From Rhizobium leguminosarum (GTDB taxonomy: Bacteria > Pseudomonadota > Alphaproteobacteria > Rhizobiales > Rhizobiaceae): a stretch of 64,000 bases of DNA. The stretch covers positions 4,970,501 to 5,034,500 of the forward strand of contig NZ_CP016286.1 in NCBI RefSeq assembly GCF_001679785.1, in the 5' to 3' direction. The stretch's first letter is position 1; every line of letters starts with the position of its first letter. The notes under the pieces were generated by a model. It was not told the origin of the DNA. It saw only the letters and a list, made by a program, of their open reading frames with translations, and did no database searches. The position numbers were made by a program, and so were the translations under genes. Shown here in pieces: positions 19,388 to 27,058 of the stretch.

Positions 19388-19416
19388 CATTTAGGGATGG
19401 CTCCGAGAGGAGTCAA
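19388..19416 (-). promoter_or_regulatory. Probable groESL promoter
   Basis: On the minus strand TTGACT (19416-19411), a 17-base spacer, then TAAATG (19393-19388). The CIRCE site begins about seven bases downstream of the -10 box, so bound HrcA would cover the transcription start. Confidence 0.65.
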
Positions 19417-19689
19417 TGAGAGCAATCACGAATTTTTGTGCCGGAATTGTGAAGAGGCCGGAGAATAGTCGGAGATTGCGGCCGAAACCTGGGTGCAGCC
19501 GAACTTTGCCGAACTCGTCCGCCGTCGGCAATCTGCCGCTTGGCGATAATCGTCCAAACCCTTTGCCCTTCCGCTTCGCCGGACCGCCGCTCGAGCTCTT
19601 CGCATCGGCCCGGCAGCGAAGAAAATGCCTTGCCATCGCCTTGCGCCTTTGCAATGTCACCGGTGACGGAAGCAAATCGGGAAATCGGA
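19417..19689. other. Intergenic region between groESL promoter and HAD gene
   Basis: About 270 bases between divergent genes. No hairpin or second operator stood out. The promoter of the plus-strand HAD gene should lie here, but I could not pick clear boxes. Confidence 0.4.
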
Positions 19690-20538
19690 ATGGCCAAGCG
19701 GATAGAAAACTTCTCGGAGATATCAGGTCACTATGATGTGGTGCTCTGCGATGTCTGGGGCGTCGTTCACAACGGCGTCGATCCGTTCCCGAAGGCGGCC
19801 GCAGCCCTCGAAGCGGCACGCGAAAGCGGCCTCGCCGTCGTCCTCATCACCAATTCGCCGCGCCTTTCCTGGCAGGTGGTCGAGCAGCTGCGCCAGATCG
19901 GCGTTCCCGACAGCGCCTATGACAGGATCGTCACCTCCGGCGACGTCACGCGCGGGCTGATCGCCGAAGGGCCGAAGACCGTCTTTCTGCTTGGCCCCGA
20001 GCGCGACAAGGCGCTGCTCGAAGGCATTGGCGTCGAGCGCCGGCCGGCGGGCGAAGCGCAATCGCTGGTCTGCACCGGCTTTTTCGACGACGAGACCGAG
20101 AAGCCGGAGGATTACACCGATATGCTTCTCGATTTCAAAGCCCGCGAGGTGCCGATGATCTGCGCCAATCCCGACCTCATCGTCGAGCGCGGCCATCGCA
20201 TCATCCCCTGCGCCGGCGCCATGGCCGCCTATTACGAGCAGCTCGGCGGAAAAACCCGCATCGCCGGCAAGCCGCATCGGCCGATCTACGAGGCAACGCT
20301 TGCGGCTGCCCGCGAGCTTCGCGGCGATTTCCCGGTCGATCGCGTGCTGGCGATCGGCGACGGCATGCCGACCGATGTGCGCGGCGCCTTGAATTACGGC
20401 CTCGACCTCCTCTACATCAGCGGCGGTATCCACGCTAAGGAATATACTCTCAACGGCGAGACCGACGAGGCGATCCTCAACGCCTATCTCGAACGGGAAA
20501 ACGCCGCGCCGAAGTGGTGGATGCCCCGCCTTGCATGA
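19690..20538 (+). CDS. HAD-superfamily class IIA phosphatase (NagD/PDXP-like)
   Basis: 282 residues from ATG 19690, preceded by a GGAA-type ribosome site. Motif I is DVVLCDVWGVVHNG (catalytic Asp, with WG in place of the usual DG, as in the TIGR01459-type family). Motif II is in VVLITNSPRLSW, and the C-terminal motif IV is VLAIGDGMPTDVRGALNYG. The C2 cap domain lies between. This family sits next to ribF in many alphaproteobacteria, which hints at flavin or pyridoxal phosphate dephosphorylation, but the substrate is not known. Confidence 0.87.
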   Translation: MAKRIENFSEISGHYDVVLCDVWGVVHNGVDPFPKAAAALEAARESGLAVVLITNSPRLSWQVVEQLRQIGVPDSAYDRIVTSGDVTRGLIAEGPKTVFLLGPERDKALLEGIGVERRPAGEAQSLVCTGFFDDETEKPEDYTDMLLDFKAREVPMICANPDLIVERGHRIIPCAGAMAAYYEQLGGKTRIAGKPHRPIYEATLAAARELRGDFPVDRVLAIGDGMPTDVRGALNYGLDLLYISGGIHAKEYTLNGETDEAILNAYLERENAAPKWWMPRLA

Positions 20539-20579
20539 AGACATGCCTTGCATGAAGACACGCCTTGCATGAAGAGAAG
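20529..20579 (+). repeat. Three 17-base tandem repeats at the HAD/ribF junction
   Basis: CCTTGCATGAAGACATG occurs three times with period 17 (starting 20529, 20546 and 20563), the last copy slightly changed. The repeats overlap the HAD stop codon and each holds an ATG, so copy number could alter the translation start of ribF. Confidence 0.85.
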
Positions 20580-20586
20580 CCAGCCG

Positions 20587-21579
20587 ATGACCGTCTTCCA
20601 CCGCAATGAAACCCGGGAACCCTTGCCCGCCCATCTGAAGGGCGGCGTCATTGCCATCGGCAATTTCGACGGTGTGCACCGCGGCCATCAATCGGTGCTG
20701 AGCCGGGCGCTCGAGATCTCCAAGGCGCGCGGTATTCCCGCTTTGGTGCTGACATTCGAGCCGCATCCTCGCACGGTCTTCCGGCCGCTAGCGCCGGTCT
20801 TCCGCCTGACGCCGGCGCCGCTGAAGGCCCGTATCCTGGAAACGCTCGGCTTCAGCGCCGTCATCGAATATCCCTTCGATTACGAATTCTCGCAGCGCTC
20901 GGCCGATGATTTCATCCATTCGATCCTGAAGGATTGGCTCGGAGCCTCCGAAGTCGTCACCGGCTTCGATTTCCATTTTGGCCGCGGCCGCGAGGGCGGT
21001 CCGGCCTTCCTGATGAATGCCGGCCATACCTACGGCTTCGGCGTCACCCTGATCGATGCCTTTCGCGATGAAAACGCCGATGTCGTCTCTTCGAGCCATA
21101 TCCGCTCGCTCTTGAAGGAGGGAAATGTCAGCGAAGTCGCCGGCATGCTCGGTTACCGCTATACGGTGGAAGCTGAGGTGATCGATGGCGAAAAGCTCGG
21201 CCGCCAACTTGGTTTCCCGACAGCCAACATGCGCCTGCCGCCGGAGGTCGATCTTGCCGCCGGCATCTACGCCGTCCGCTTCCGCCGCCAGGACGGCACG
21301 CTCCACGATGCTGTCGCCAGCTATGGCCGCCGTCCGACGGTGACGGAGAACGGCGCACCGCTGCTCGAAACCTATCTTTTCGATTTCAGCGGCGATCTCT
21401 ATGGCCAGCTCTGCTCGGTCTCGTTCTTCGGCTATCTCCGCCCTGAGCTGAAATTCGACGGCCTCGATCCACTGGTCGCCCAGATCAAGCGCGATGAGGA
21501 AGAGGCGAGGGCACTGCTTACGGGTGTCAAGCCGCTCGGCGCGCTTGACCGGAAATTGTGCTTCTCTTCAGCGCAATAG
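20587..21579 (+). CDS. ribF: Bifunctional riboflavin kinase / FAD synthetase
   Basis: 330 residues from ATG 20587. Converts riboflavin to FMN and FMN to FAD. The N-terminal FAD synthetase (nucleotidyltransferase) domain shows IAIGNFDGVHRGHQSVL (GxFDGxHxGH motif, about residues 22-38), VVTGFDFHFGRGREG and SSSHIRSLLKEGNV. The C-terminal flavokinase domain (about 180-310) has GRQLGFPTANM and GIYAVRF. Other ATGs in the tandem repeat just upstream give slightly longer forms. Its end overlaps the converging RES gene by 12 bases. Confidence 0.95.
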   Translation: MTVFHRNETREPLPAHLKGGVIAIGNFDGVHRGHQSVLSRALEISKARGIPALVLTFEPHPRTVFRPLAPVFRLTPAPLKARILETLGFSAVIEYPFDYEFSQRSADDFIHSILKDWLGASEVVTGFDFHFGRGREGGPAFLMNAGHTYGFGVTLIDAFRDENADVVSSSHIRSLLKEGNVSEVAGMLGYRYTVEAEVIDGEKLGRQLGFPTANMRLPPEVDLAAGIYAVRFRRQDGTLHDAVASYGRRPTVTENGAPLLETYLFDFSGDLYGQLCSVSFFGYLRPELKFDGLDPLVAQIKRDEEEARALLTGVKPLGALDRKLCFSSAQ

Positions 21580-22002
21580 CCGGCTGTCGAAAGGATAGCG
21601 GATCGCTTTTTCGATTGTCAGGCGCGACGCGTCCGGATGACGCGGATTGATAAGAATATTCGCGGCCTCTGGCATGATTGCCGATGGGACGCGCAGGAGA
21701 CAGAAATCATTGTCTTCCAGTAATTTGCTGCCCCGGTCGCGCGTCAGGCTGGTCTGGTTGATCGCAGCAGGATCGATCCCGATATCGAAGGCTTCGATGT
21801 CGTCCGGGCAATGGATTTTCAGGAGCTGAAAATCTCTCGGAATTTGATGCAGATCGACCTGTACCAGAATTTCGAGGAGCGCAGTCGACGGGTGATCACA
21901 GCAATAGACGACGGGAATTCCCTGATGATGCCATCGTCCTGGTGCAAGCAGCCCGCCGCGTCCGGAAAGATCGGCATAATTCGAGATACGCCATAAGATC
22001 AT
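21568..22002 (-). CDS. RES-domain toxin of a type II toxin-antitoxin pair
   Basis: 144 residues. RES-domain proteins are named for conserved Arg, Glu and Ser; here WRISNY near the start, ALLEILVQVD (Glu) and the C-terminal NPRHPDASRL (Ser) fit. Family members studied elsewhere degrade NAD+ and act as toxins (MbcT/ParT type). The gene upstream on the same strand at 22131-22541 is a DUF2384/Xre-type antitoxin, the usual partner. A 128-base repeat has come between the two genes, which are normally adjacent or overlapping. The N terminus (MILWRISNYADLSGRGG) is complete. Confidence 0.87.
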   Translation of the reverse strand: MILWRISNYADLSGRGGLLAPGRWHHQGIPVVYCCDHPSTALLEILVQVDLHQIPRDFQLLKIHCPDDIEAFDIGIDPAAINQTSLTRDRGSKLLEDNDFCLLRVPSAIMPEAANILINPRHPDASRLTIEKAIRYPFDSRLLR

Positions 22003-22005
22003 CGC

Positions 22006-22134
22006 TTAAAGCAATTCCAGGAAAAGTGCGAAGCGGTTTTCCCAGGCAAAGCGCAAAGCGGTTTTGCCGGGAATTGCGTAAAAACATAAGGTTAGAGCAG
22101 TTCTGCGTTTCCATGAAAAGTTGAACCGCTCTAG
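22006..22134 (+). repeat. Palindromic repeat, family 2 copy B (between antitoxin and toxin)
   Basis: From TTAAAGCAATTCCAGG to ACCGCTCTAG. It shares AAGCGGTTTTCCCAGGCAAA, AAGCGGTTTTGCCGGGAATT and GCGTAAAAA blocks with the copy at 40816-40938. Its CTAG end supplies the stop codon of the antitoxin gene (TAG at 22133-22131 on the minus strand), and its other end lies four bases from the toxin start. Confidence 0.88.
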
Positions 22135-22541
22135 ACGTAAATCCCGTGGTCGATCTGGTGCAGTGCCTGCTCGACGAGGCGGGCGCCGGTTTCCGATTCC
22201 AGCAGATCGATCGGGGCTATGCCGTCCATTCCGCGATTGGGCTTGCGCAGCCAATCGAACGCAACGGCTCCGTCGCCGAAAATGCGCTTAGCCATCTCCG
22301 CAATCCGCACGATACGCAATGCGCCGTCGTTTTCCTCGACCGTCAGCGGCTCGCCGTTTGCATTGCGTCTCGCCAGAGTTCGGCGCGGTGCGACAAAACG
22401 ATATATTTCCTCCACGGAAAAGCCGAGCTCTGTCAATTTCAATGCCATCGCTCCGTCATAAACTTGGACGGAGCCGTGCGAAGCGATCTTGAGGCGCTCG
22501 CGTATGGTCATCGAGTCTGATGTCTGAAGAAAACCGAGCAT
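22131..22541 (-). CDS. Xre/MbcA/ParS-type antitoxin (DUF2384)
   Basis: 136 residues, or 126 from the internal ATG at 22511 (MTIRERL). The N-terminal part looks like the helix-turn-helix section of this family. The C-terminal DUF2384 toxin-binding part shows MAKRIFGDGAVAFDWLRKPN, then DLLESETGARLVEQALHQIDHGIY, the classic ending of RES partners. It neutralises the RES protein and probably represses its own promoter. The stop codon is formed by the CTAG of the adjoining repeat, so a few end residues could have changed on insertion. Confidence 0.87.
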   Translation of the reverse strand: MLGFLQTSDSMTIRERLKIASHGSVQVYDGAMALKLTELGFSVEEIYRFVAPRRTLARRNANGEPLTVEENDGALRIVRIAEMAKRIFGDGAVAFDWLRKPNRGMDGIAPIDLLESETGARLVEQALHQIDHGIYV

Positions 22542-22838
22542 TGCTATGAATGACCTCTATGCCACTTGCCCCAATATATATGCGCATTTGGCGCCGTCTT
22601 CAATTGCTTCCGTTGTGGCAAGCCGGCCTCTTCCTTTTCCCGGCAAAAACGCCTATGAACCGGCGCGATGAAGAAATATCGGCTGGCAATGATGATGCGA
22701 ATTATCGGCCCGGCCTTCCGCGCGCGCTAAGCGGCCGGAAGGTCCGGGTTTTTGGCGCTTGGATACGAGCGCTTCCGTCACCAGCTATTTCACGCCCGTT
22801 GCGCCCCTTCCTGGGCCGCCAGAAAACGATTGTCAGAC
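22542..22838. other. Intergenic region upstream of ileS
   Basis: About 300 bases between divergent transcripts. It includes an imperfect hairpin CGGCCTTCCG ... CGGCCGGAAGG near 22711-22742. Longer frames starting here are rejected as N-terminal extensions of ileS because they lack similarity to the family start. Confidence 0.4.
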
Positions 22839-25730
22839 ATGACCGACACAGCCGAAAAGATCGACTATTCGAAGACCCTCTATTTGCCCGAGACCGATTT
22901 CCCCATGCGCGCCGGCCTGCCGCAGAAGGAACCGGAACTCGTCAAGCGCTGGCAGGAGATGGGTCTCTACAAGAAACTGCGTGCTTCCGCCGCCGGCCGC
23001 GAGAAATTCGTCCTCCACGACGGTCCGCCCTATGCCAACGGCAACATCCATATCGGCCACGCGCTGAACAAGATCCTCAAGGACGTCATCAACCGTTCGT
23101 TCCAGATGCGCGGCTACGACGCCAATTACGTGCCCGGCTGGGATTGCCACGGCCTGCCGATCGAATGGAAGATCGAAGAGAAGTACCGCGAGAAGGGCAA
23201 GAACAAGGACGAGGTCCCGGTCAACGAATTCCGCCGGGAATGCCGTGAATTCGCCGCCGGCTGGATCAAGGTCCAGGCGGAAGAATTCAAGCGTCTCGGC
23301 ATCGAGGGCGACTTCGACAATCCCTATACGACGATGAACTTCCACGCGGAGTCGCGCATCGCCGGTGAACTCCTGAAGATCGCCGCGAGCGGTCAGCTCT
23401 ATCGCGGCTCCAAGCCGATCATGTGGTCGGTGGTCGAGCGCACGGCGTTGGCAGAGGCCGAGGTCGAATACCAGGATTATGAGAGCGACACGATCTGGGT
23501 GAAATTCCCGGTCGTCGAAGGTCCGGTCGCGCTCAAGGATGCTTTCGTGGTCATCTGGACGACCACGCCCTGGACGATCCCCGGCAACCGCGCGGTTTCC
23601 TTTTCGCCACGCATCTCCTACGGCCTCTATGAAGTGACGGCCGCCGAGAACGATTTTGGTCCGCGTCCCGGCGAAAAGCTGATCTTTGCCGATAAGCTGG
23701 CCGAGGAATCCTTCGCCAAGGCCAAGCTGCAGTACAAGCGCTTGAGCGATGTCTCTGCGGCCGACTTCGCAGCGATGACCTGCGCGCATCCCTTCAAGGG
23801 TCTCGACGGCGGCTATGAATTCCTCGTGCCGCTGCTCGATGGCGACCACGTCACCGATGATGCGGGTACCGGTTTCGTCCACACTGCGCCAAGCCACGGT
23901 CGCGAAGACTTCGACGCCTGGATGTCGGCTGCCCGCACGCTTGAGGCCCGCGGCATCGACACCAAAATCCCGTTCCCGGTCGACGACGGCGGCTTCTATA
24001 CCGCCGACGCTCCCGGCTTCGAGGGCGTCCGCGTCATCGACGACAACGGCAAGAAGGGCGATGCCAACGACCGCGTCATCAGGGAACTGATCGCCCGCGG
24101 CGCGCTCTTTGCCCGCGGCCGGCTGAAGCACCAATACCCGCATTCCTGGCGCTCGAAGAAGCCGGTCATCTTCCGCAACACGCCGCAATGGTTCGTCTAT
24201 ATGGACAAGACCCTTGCCGACGGCACGACGTTGCGATCGCGCGCGCTCAGTGCAATCGACGATACGCGCTTCGTGCCCGCCGCCGGCCAGAACCGCCTGC
24301 GCGCTATGATCGAGGGCCGTCCGGACTGGGTGCTCTCGCGCCAGCGCGCCTGGGGCGTGCCGATCGCCGTCTTTGCCGACGATGAGGGTGAGGTCCTGGT
24401 CGACGAAGCCGTCAACGGCCGCATCCTCGAAGCCTTCGAACATGAGGGCGCCGACGCCTGGTTTGCCGAAGGCGCCAAGGAGCGTTTCCTCGGCAATGAC
24501 CACGACCATACCCGCTGGACCCAGGTCATGGATATCCTCGACGTCTGGTTCGACTCTGGCTCGACGCACACCTTCACGCTCGAAGACCGCCCGGACCTGA
24601 AGTGGCCGGCCGACCTTTATCTCGAAGGTTCCGACCAGCATCGCGGCTGGTTCCATTCGTCGCTGCTGGAATCGGCGGCCACCCGCGGCCGCGCGCCTTA
24701 CAATGCCGTCCTCACCCATGGGTTCACCATGGACGAGAAGGGCGAGAAGATGTCGAAGTCGAAGGGCAACGTCACAGCACCTCAGGAAGTGATGAAGGAT
24801 GCCGGCGCCGATATCCTGCGCCTCTGGGTGATGACCTCGGATTATGCCGACGACCTGCGCGTCGGCAAGACGATCATCCAGACCAATGTCGATGCCTATC
24901 GCAAGCTGCGCAACACCATCCGCTGGATGCTCGGTACGCTTGCCCACGACAAGGGCGAGGAGATCGCGCTTGCCGATCTGCCGGAGCTGGAGCAGTTGAT
25001 GCTGCACCGGCTGGCCGAACTCGACGAGTTGGTGCGCGAGAACTACGATGCCTTCGACTTCAAGAAGATCGCCCGCGCGTTGATCGATTTCGCCAATGTC
25101 GAACTTTCGGCCTTCTATTTCGATGTCCGCAAGGACGCGCTCTATTGCGACGCGCCGTCGAGCCTGCGCCGGCGCGCCAGCCTGCACGTCATCCGCCAGA
25201 TTTTCGATTGCATGGTGACGTGGCTTGCCCCGATGCTGCCCTTCACCACCGAGGAGGCCTGGCTGTCGCGCAATCCGTCCGCCGTTTCCGTGCATCTGGA
25301 GCAGTTTGCCCCGGTCGCAAAGGAATGGCGCAACGATGCGCTGGCCGAGAAGTGGAAGAAGATCCGTACAGTGCGTTCGGTCGTGACCGGCGCTCTGGAA
25401 ATCGAGCGCAAGGACAAGCGCATCGGCTCCTCGCTGGAAGCGGCTCCTGTCGTGCACATCGCCGATCCCGCGCTGCTGAAGGCGCTGGAGGGCCAGGACT
25501 TCACCGAAGTCTGCATCACCTCGGCAATCGACATCAAGGCGGGCGAAGGCCCGGCGGAGGCCTTCCGCCTGGCCGAGGTGCCGGAGGTCAGCGTCGTGCC
25601 GAAGCTTGCAGAGGGCGAGAAATGCGCCCGCTCCTGGCGCATCACCAGGGATGTCGGCTCCGATCCGGAATATCCTGATGTTTCGGCCCGCGATGCCGCC
25701 GCCCTTCGCGAGCTTGCCGCGCTCAAGTGA
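22839..25730 (+). CDS. ileS: Isoleucyl-tRNA synthetase
   Basis: 963 residues from ATG 22839. Class I synthetase that charges tRNA-Ile and edits valine. The HIGH motif is in [14 protein letters not shown] (about residue 70), the editing domain spans about 200-420 with [16 protein letters not shown] and [15 protein letters not shown], and the KMSKS motif is in [13 protein letters not shown] (about 640). The anticodon-binding domain covers about 700-880. The C-terminal zinc-finger cysteines found in the E. coli enzyme are not evident at the end (only isolated cysteines). Confidence 0.96.
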   Translation: MTDTAEKIDYSKTLYLPETDFPMRAGLPQKEPELVKRWQEMGLYKKLRASAAGREKFVLHDGPPYANGNIHIGHALNKILKDVINRSFQMRGYDANYVPGWDCHGLPIEWKIEEKYREKGKNKDEVPVNEFRRECREFAAGWIKVQAEEFKRLGIEGDFDNPYTTMNFHAESRIAGELLKIAASGQLYRGSKPIMWSVVERTALAEAEVEYQDYESDTIWVKFPVVEGPVALKDAFVVIWTTTPWTIPGNRAVSFSPRISYGLYEVTAAENDFGPRPGEKLIFADKLAEESFAKAKLQYKRLSDVSAADFAAMTCAHPFKGLDGGYEFLVPLLDGDHVTDDAGTGFVHTAPSHGREDFDAWMSAARTLEARGIDTKIPFPVDDGGFYTADAPGFEGVRVIDDNGKKGDANDRVIRELIARGALFARGRLKHQYPHSWRSKKPVIFRNTPQWFVYMDKTLADGTTLRSRALSAIDDTRFVPAAGQNRLRAMIEGRPDWVLSRQRAWGVPIAVFADDEGEVLVDEAVNGRILEAFEHEGADAWFAEGAKERFLGNDHDHTRWTQVMDILDVWFDSGSTHTFTLEDRPDLKWPADLYLEGSDQHRGWFHSSLLESAATRGRAPYNAVLTHGFTMDEKGEKMSKSKGNVTAPQEVMKDAGADILRLWVMTSDYADDLRVGKTIIQTNVDAYRKLRNTIRWMLGTLAHDKGEEIALADLPELEQLMLHRLAELDELVRENYDAFDFKKIARALIDFANVELSAFYFDVRKDALYCDAPSSLRRRASLHVIRQIFDCMVTWLAPMLPFTTEEAWLSRNPSAVSVHLEQFAPVAKEWRNDALAEKWKKIRTVRSVVTGALEIERKDKRIGSSLEAAPVVHIADPALLKALEGQDFTEVCITSAIDIKAGEGPAEAFRLAEVPEVSVVPKLAEGEKCARSWRITRDVGSDPEYPDVSARDAAALRELAALK

Positions 25731-25863
25731 AGAATATTGCCGGGTGAATTGCGTTTTCGCGGTTCATCCGGTAAAAGCTGCCTGAAAATGGCCGGATTTT
25801 TGCGTCAGGGGGACGGTTGTCCGGTTGGGCGACGATTGCACCGGCAGGGCTGGAAGGGTTTTC

Positions 25864-26493
25864 ATGTTAGCAACGCATTGGTTCCGTATGGGCGCCTGCC
25901 TGTCTATTGTAGTGGCGGGATGCTCCCTGGTGTCCGGTTGCGCCAGCAGCCCGACTTACGGCACCGACAAGACCGCCATGGAACAGTTGACCGACGATCT
26001 CGGCCAGTCCGTGTCGTTGACCGGCCCGGACCCGAAGAACAAGGGCGTCAAGTACACGCCGCGTCCGACGCTGGTGCTGCCGGCCCAGGCGCAGAAAGAG
26101 ACCCTCGTTGCGCCGCAGCCGACGGTCGCCAACAAGGACAATCCGCAATGGCTTGAATCGCCGGAGGAGACGCGTGCTCGTCTCGTTTCGGAGGCCGACG
26201 CGAATTCGGACAATCCGAATTACCGCTCGCCGCTCGCAAGCTCTGCGATCGAAGGCGGCCGGCGCACGACGGAAGCCCAGACCAAGGCCTATCGTGAAGC
26301 CCGTGCCCTGCAGAAGGGCTCCTACGTCGACCAGCGCCGCTATATATCCGATCCGCCGCCCGGCTACCGCACTGTCGACGATCCGGCAAAGCTCGATGAT
26401 GTCGGCGAGCCCGAGCTCAAGAAGCAGAAGAAGCGCAAGAAGGATGCAGCGGTCGCCAACACCGGCAAGCAGTGGTGGAACCTCCTGCAATAG
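25864..26493 (+). CDS. Putative lipoprotein
   Basis: 209 residues. Signal peptide with lipobox LVSGC (about residues 22-26), which would be lipidated at Cys26 and anchored in the envelope. The rest is charged and low in recognisable domains, with a Lys-rich end (KKQKKRKKDAAVANTGKQWW). It follows ileS by 133 bases on the same strand. No function can be assigned. A start at 25825 is less likely because it would bury the signal peptide. Confidence 0.75.
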   Translation: MLATHWFRMGACLSIVVAGCSLVSGCASSPTYGTDKTAMEQLTDDLGQSVSLTGPDPKNKGVKYTPRPTLVLPAQAQKETLVAPQPTVANKDNPQWLESPEETRARLVSEADANSDNPNYRSPLASSAIEGGRRTTEAQTKAYREARALQKGSYVDQRRYISDPPPGYRTVDDPAKLDDVGEPELKKQKKRKKDAAVANTGKQWWNLLQ

Positions 26494-26530
26494 CTTTTCG
26501 GCGCGCCGGCAAGGATGACGGCGCTGCGGA

Positions 26531-27004
26531 TTACGGCGCCTCTCTTCTTTGCGAAAAGAACCTTCGCAGCAGATCGGCTGATTGGACCTCGTTGAAGCCG
26601 GAATAGACCTCCGGGGCGTGGTGGCAGGTCGGCTGCCCATAGAATCGCACGCCATTGTCGACGGCGCCGCCCTTCGGGTCCTCGGCGCCGTAATAGAGCC
26701 TGCGGATACGCGCAAACGAGATGGCTGCTGCGCACATGGTGCAAGGCTCCAGCGTCACATAGAGATCGGCACCGGCAAGACGTTCCTGCCCGAGCGCTTC
26801 GCAGGCGAGCCGGATCGCGGCGATTTCGGCATGCGCGGTCACGTCTTTGAGCTCGCGCGTGCGGTTTCCCGAGCGTGAAACGGCAATATCGTCGACAACG
26901 ACGACGGCGCCGATCGGCACCTCGCCGCGTTCTCCGGCGGCACGCGCTTCTTCGAGCGCCATCTCCATGAAACGATTTGTCTTCACGATCGCAAGAATTT
27001 CCAC
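26531..27004 (-). CDS. tadA: tRNA adenosine(34) deaminase
   Basis: 157 residues (145 if started at the ATG at 26968). Converts adenosine to inosine at the wobble position of tRNA-Arg. The zinc-dependent deaminase motifs are both present: HAEIAAIRLA (His zinc ligand and catalytic Glu) and PCTMCAAAI (two Cys ligands). Also GAEDPKGGAVDNG, diagnostic of TadA. It is divergent from the pseudouridine synthase gene with a gap of 54 bases. Confidence 0.93.
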   Translation of the reverse strand: MEILAIVKTNRFMEMALEEARAAGERGEVPIGAVVVVDDIAVSRSGNRTRELKDVTAHAEIAAIRLACEALGQERLAGADLYVTLEPCTMCAAAISFARIRRLYYGAEDPKGGAVDNGVRFYGQPTCHHAPEVYSGFNEVQSADLLRRFFSQRREAP

Positions 27005-27058
27005 TTAACCGCAGATGCGTGACCTGATAGACAGGCCCAAAAGGCAGGCAAACAACAA

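Noticed and set aside
22833..25457. Very long minus-strand open frame opposite ileS
   Set aside because: High-GC antisense frame of a certain gene; no family resemblance and no ribosome site.
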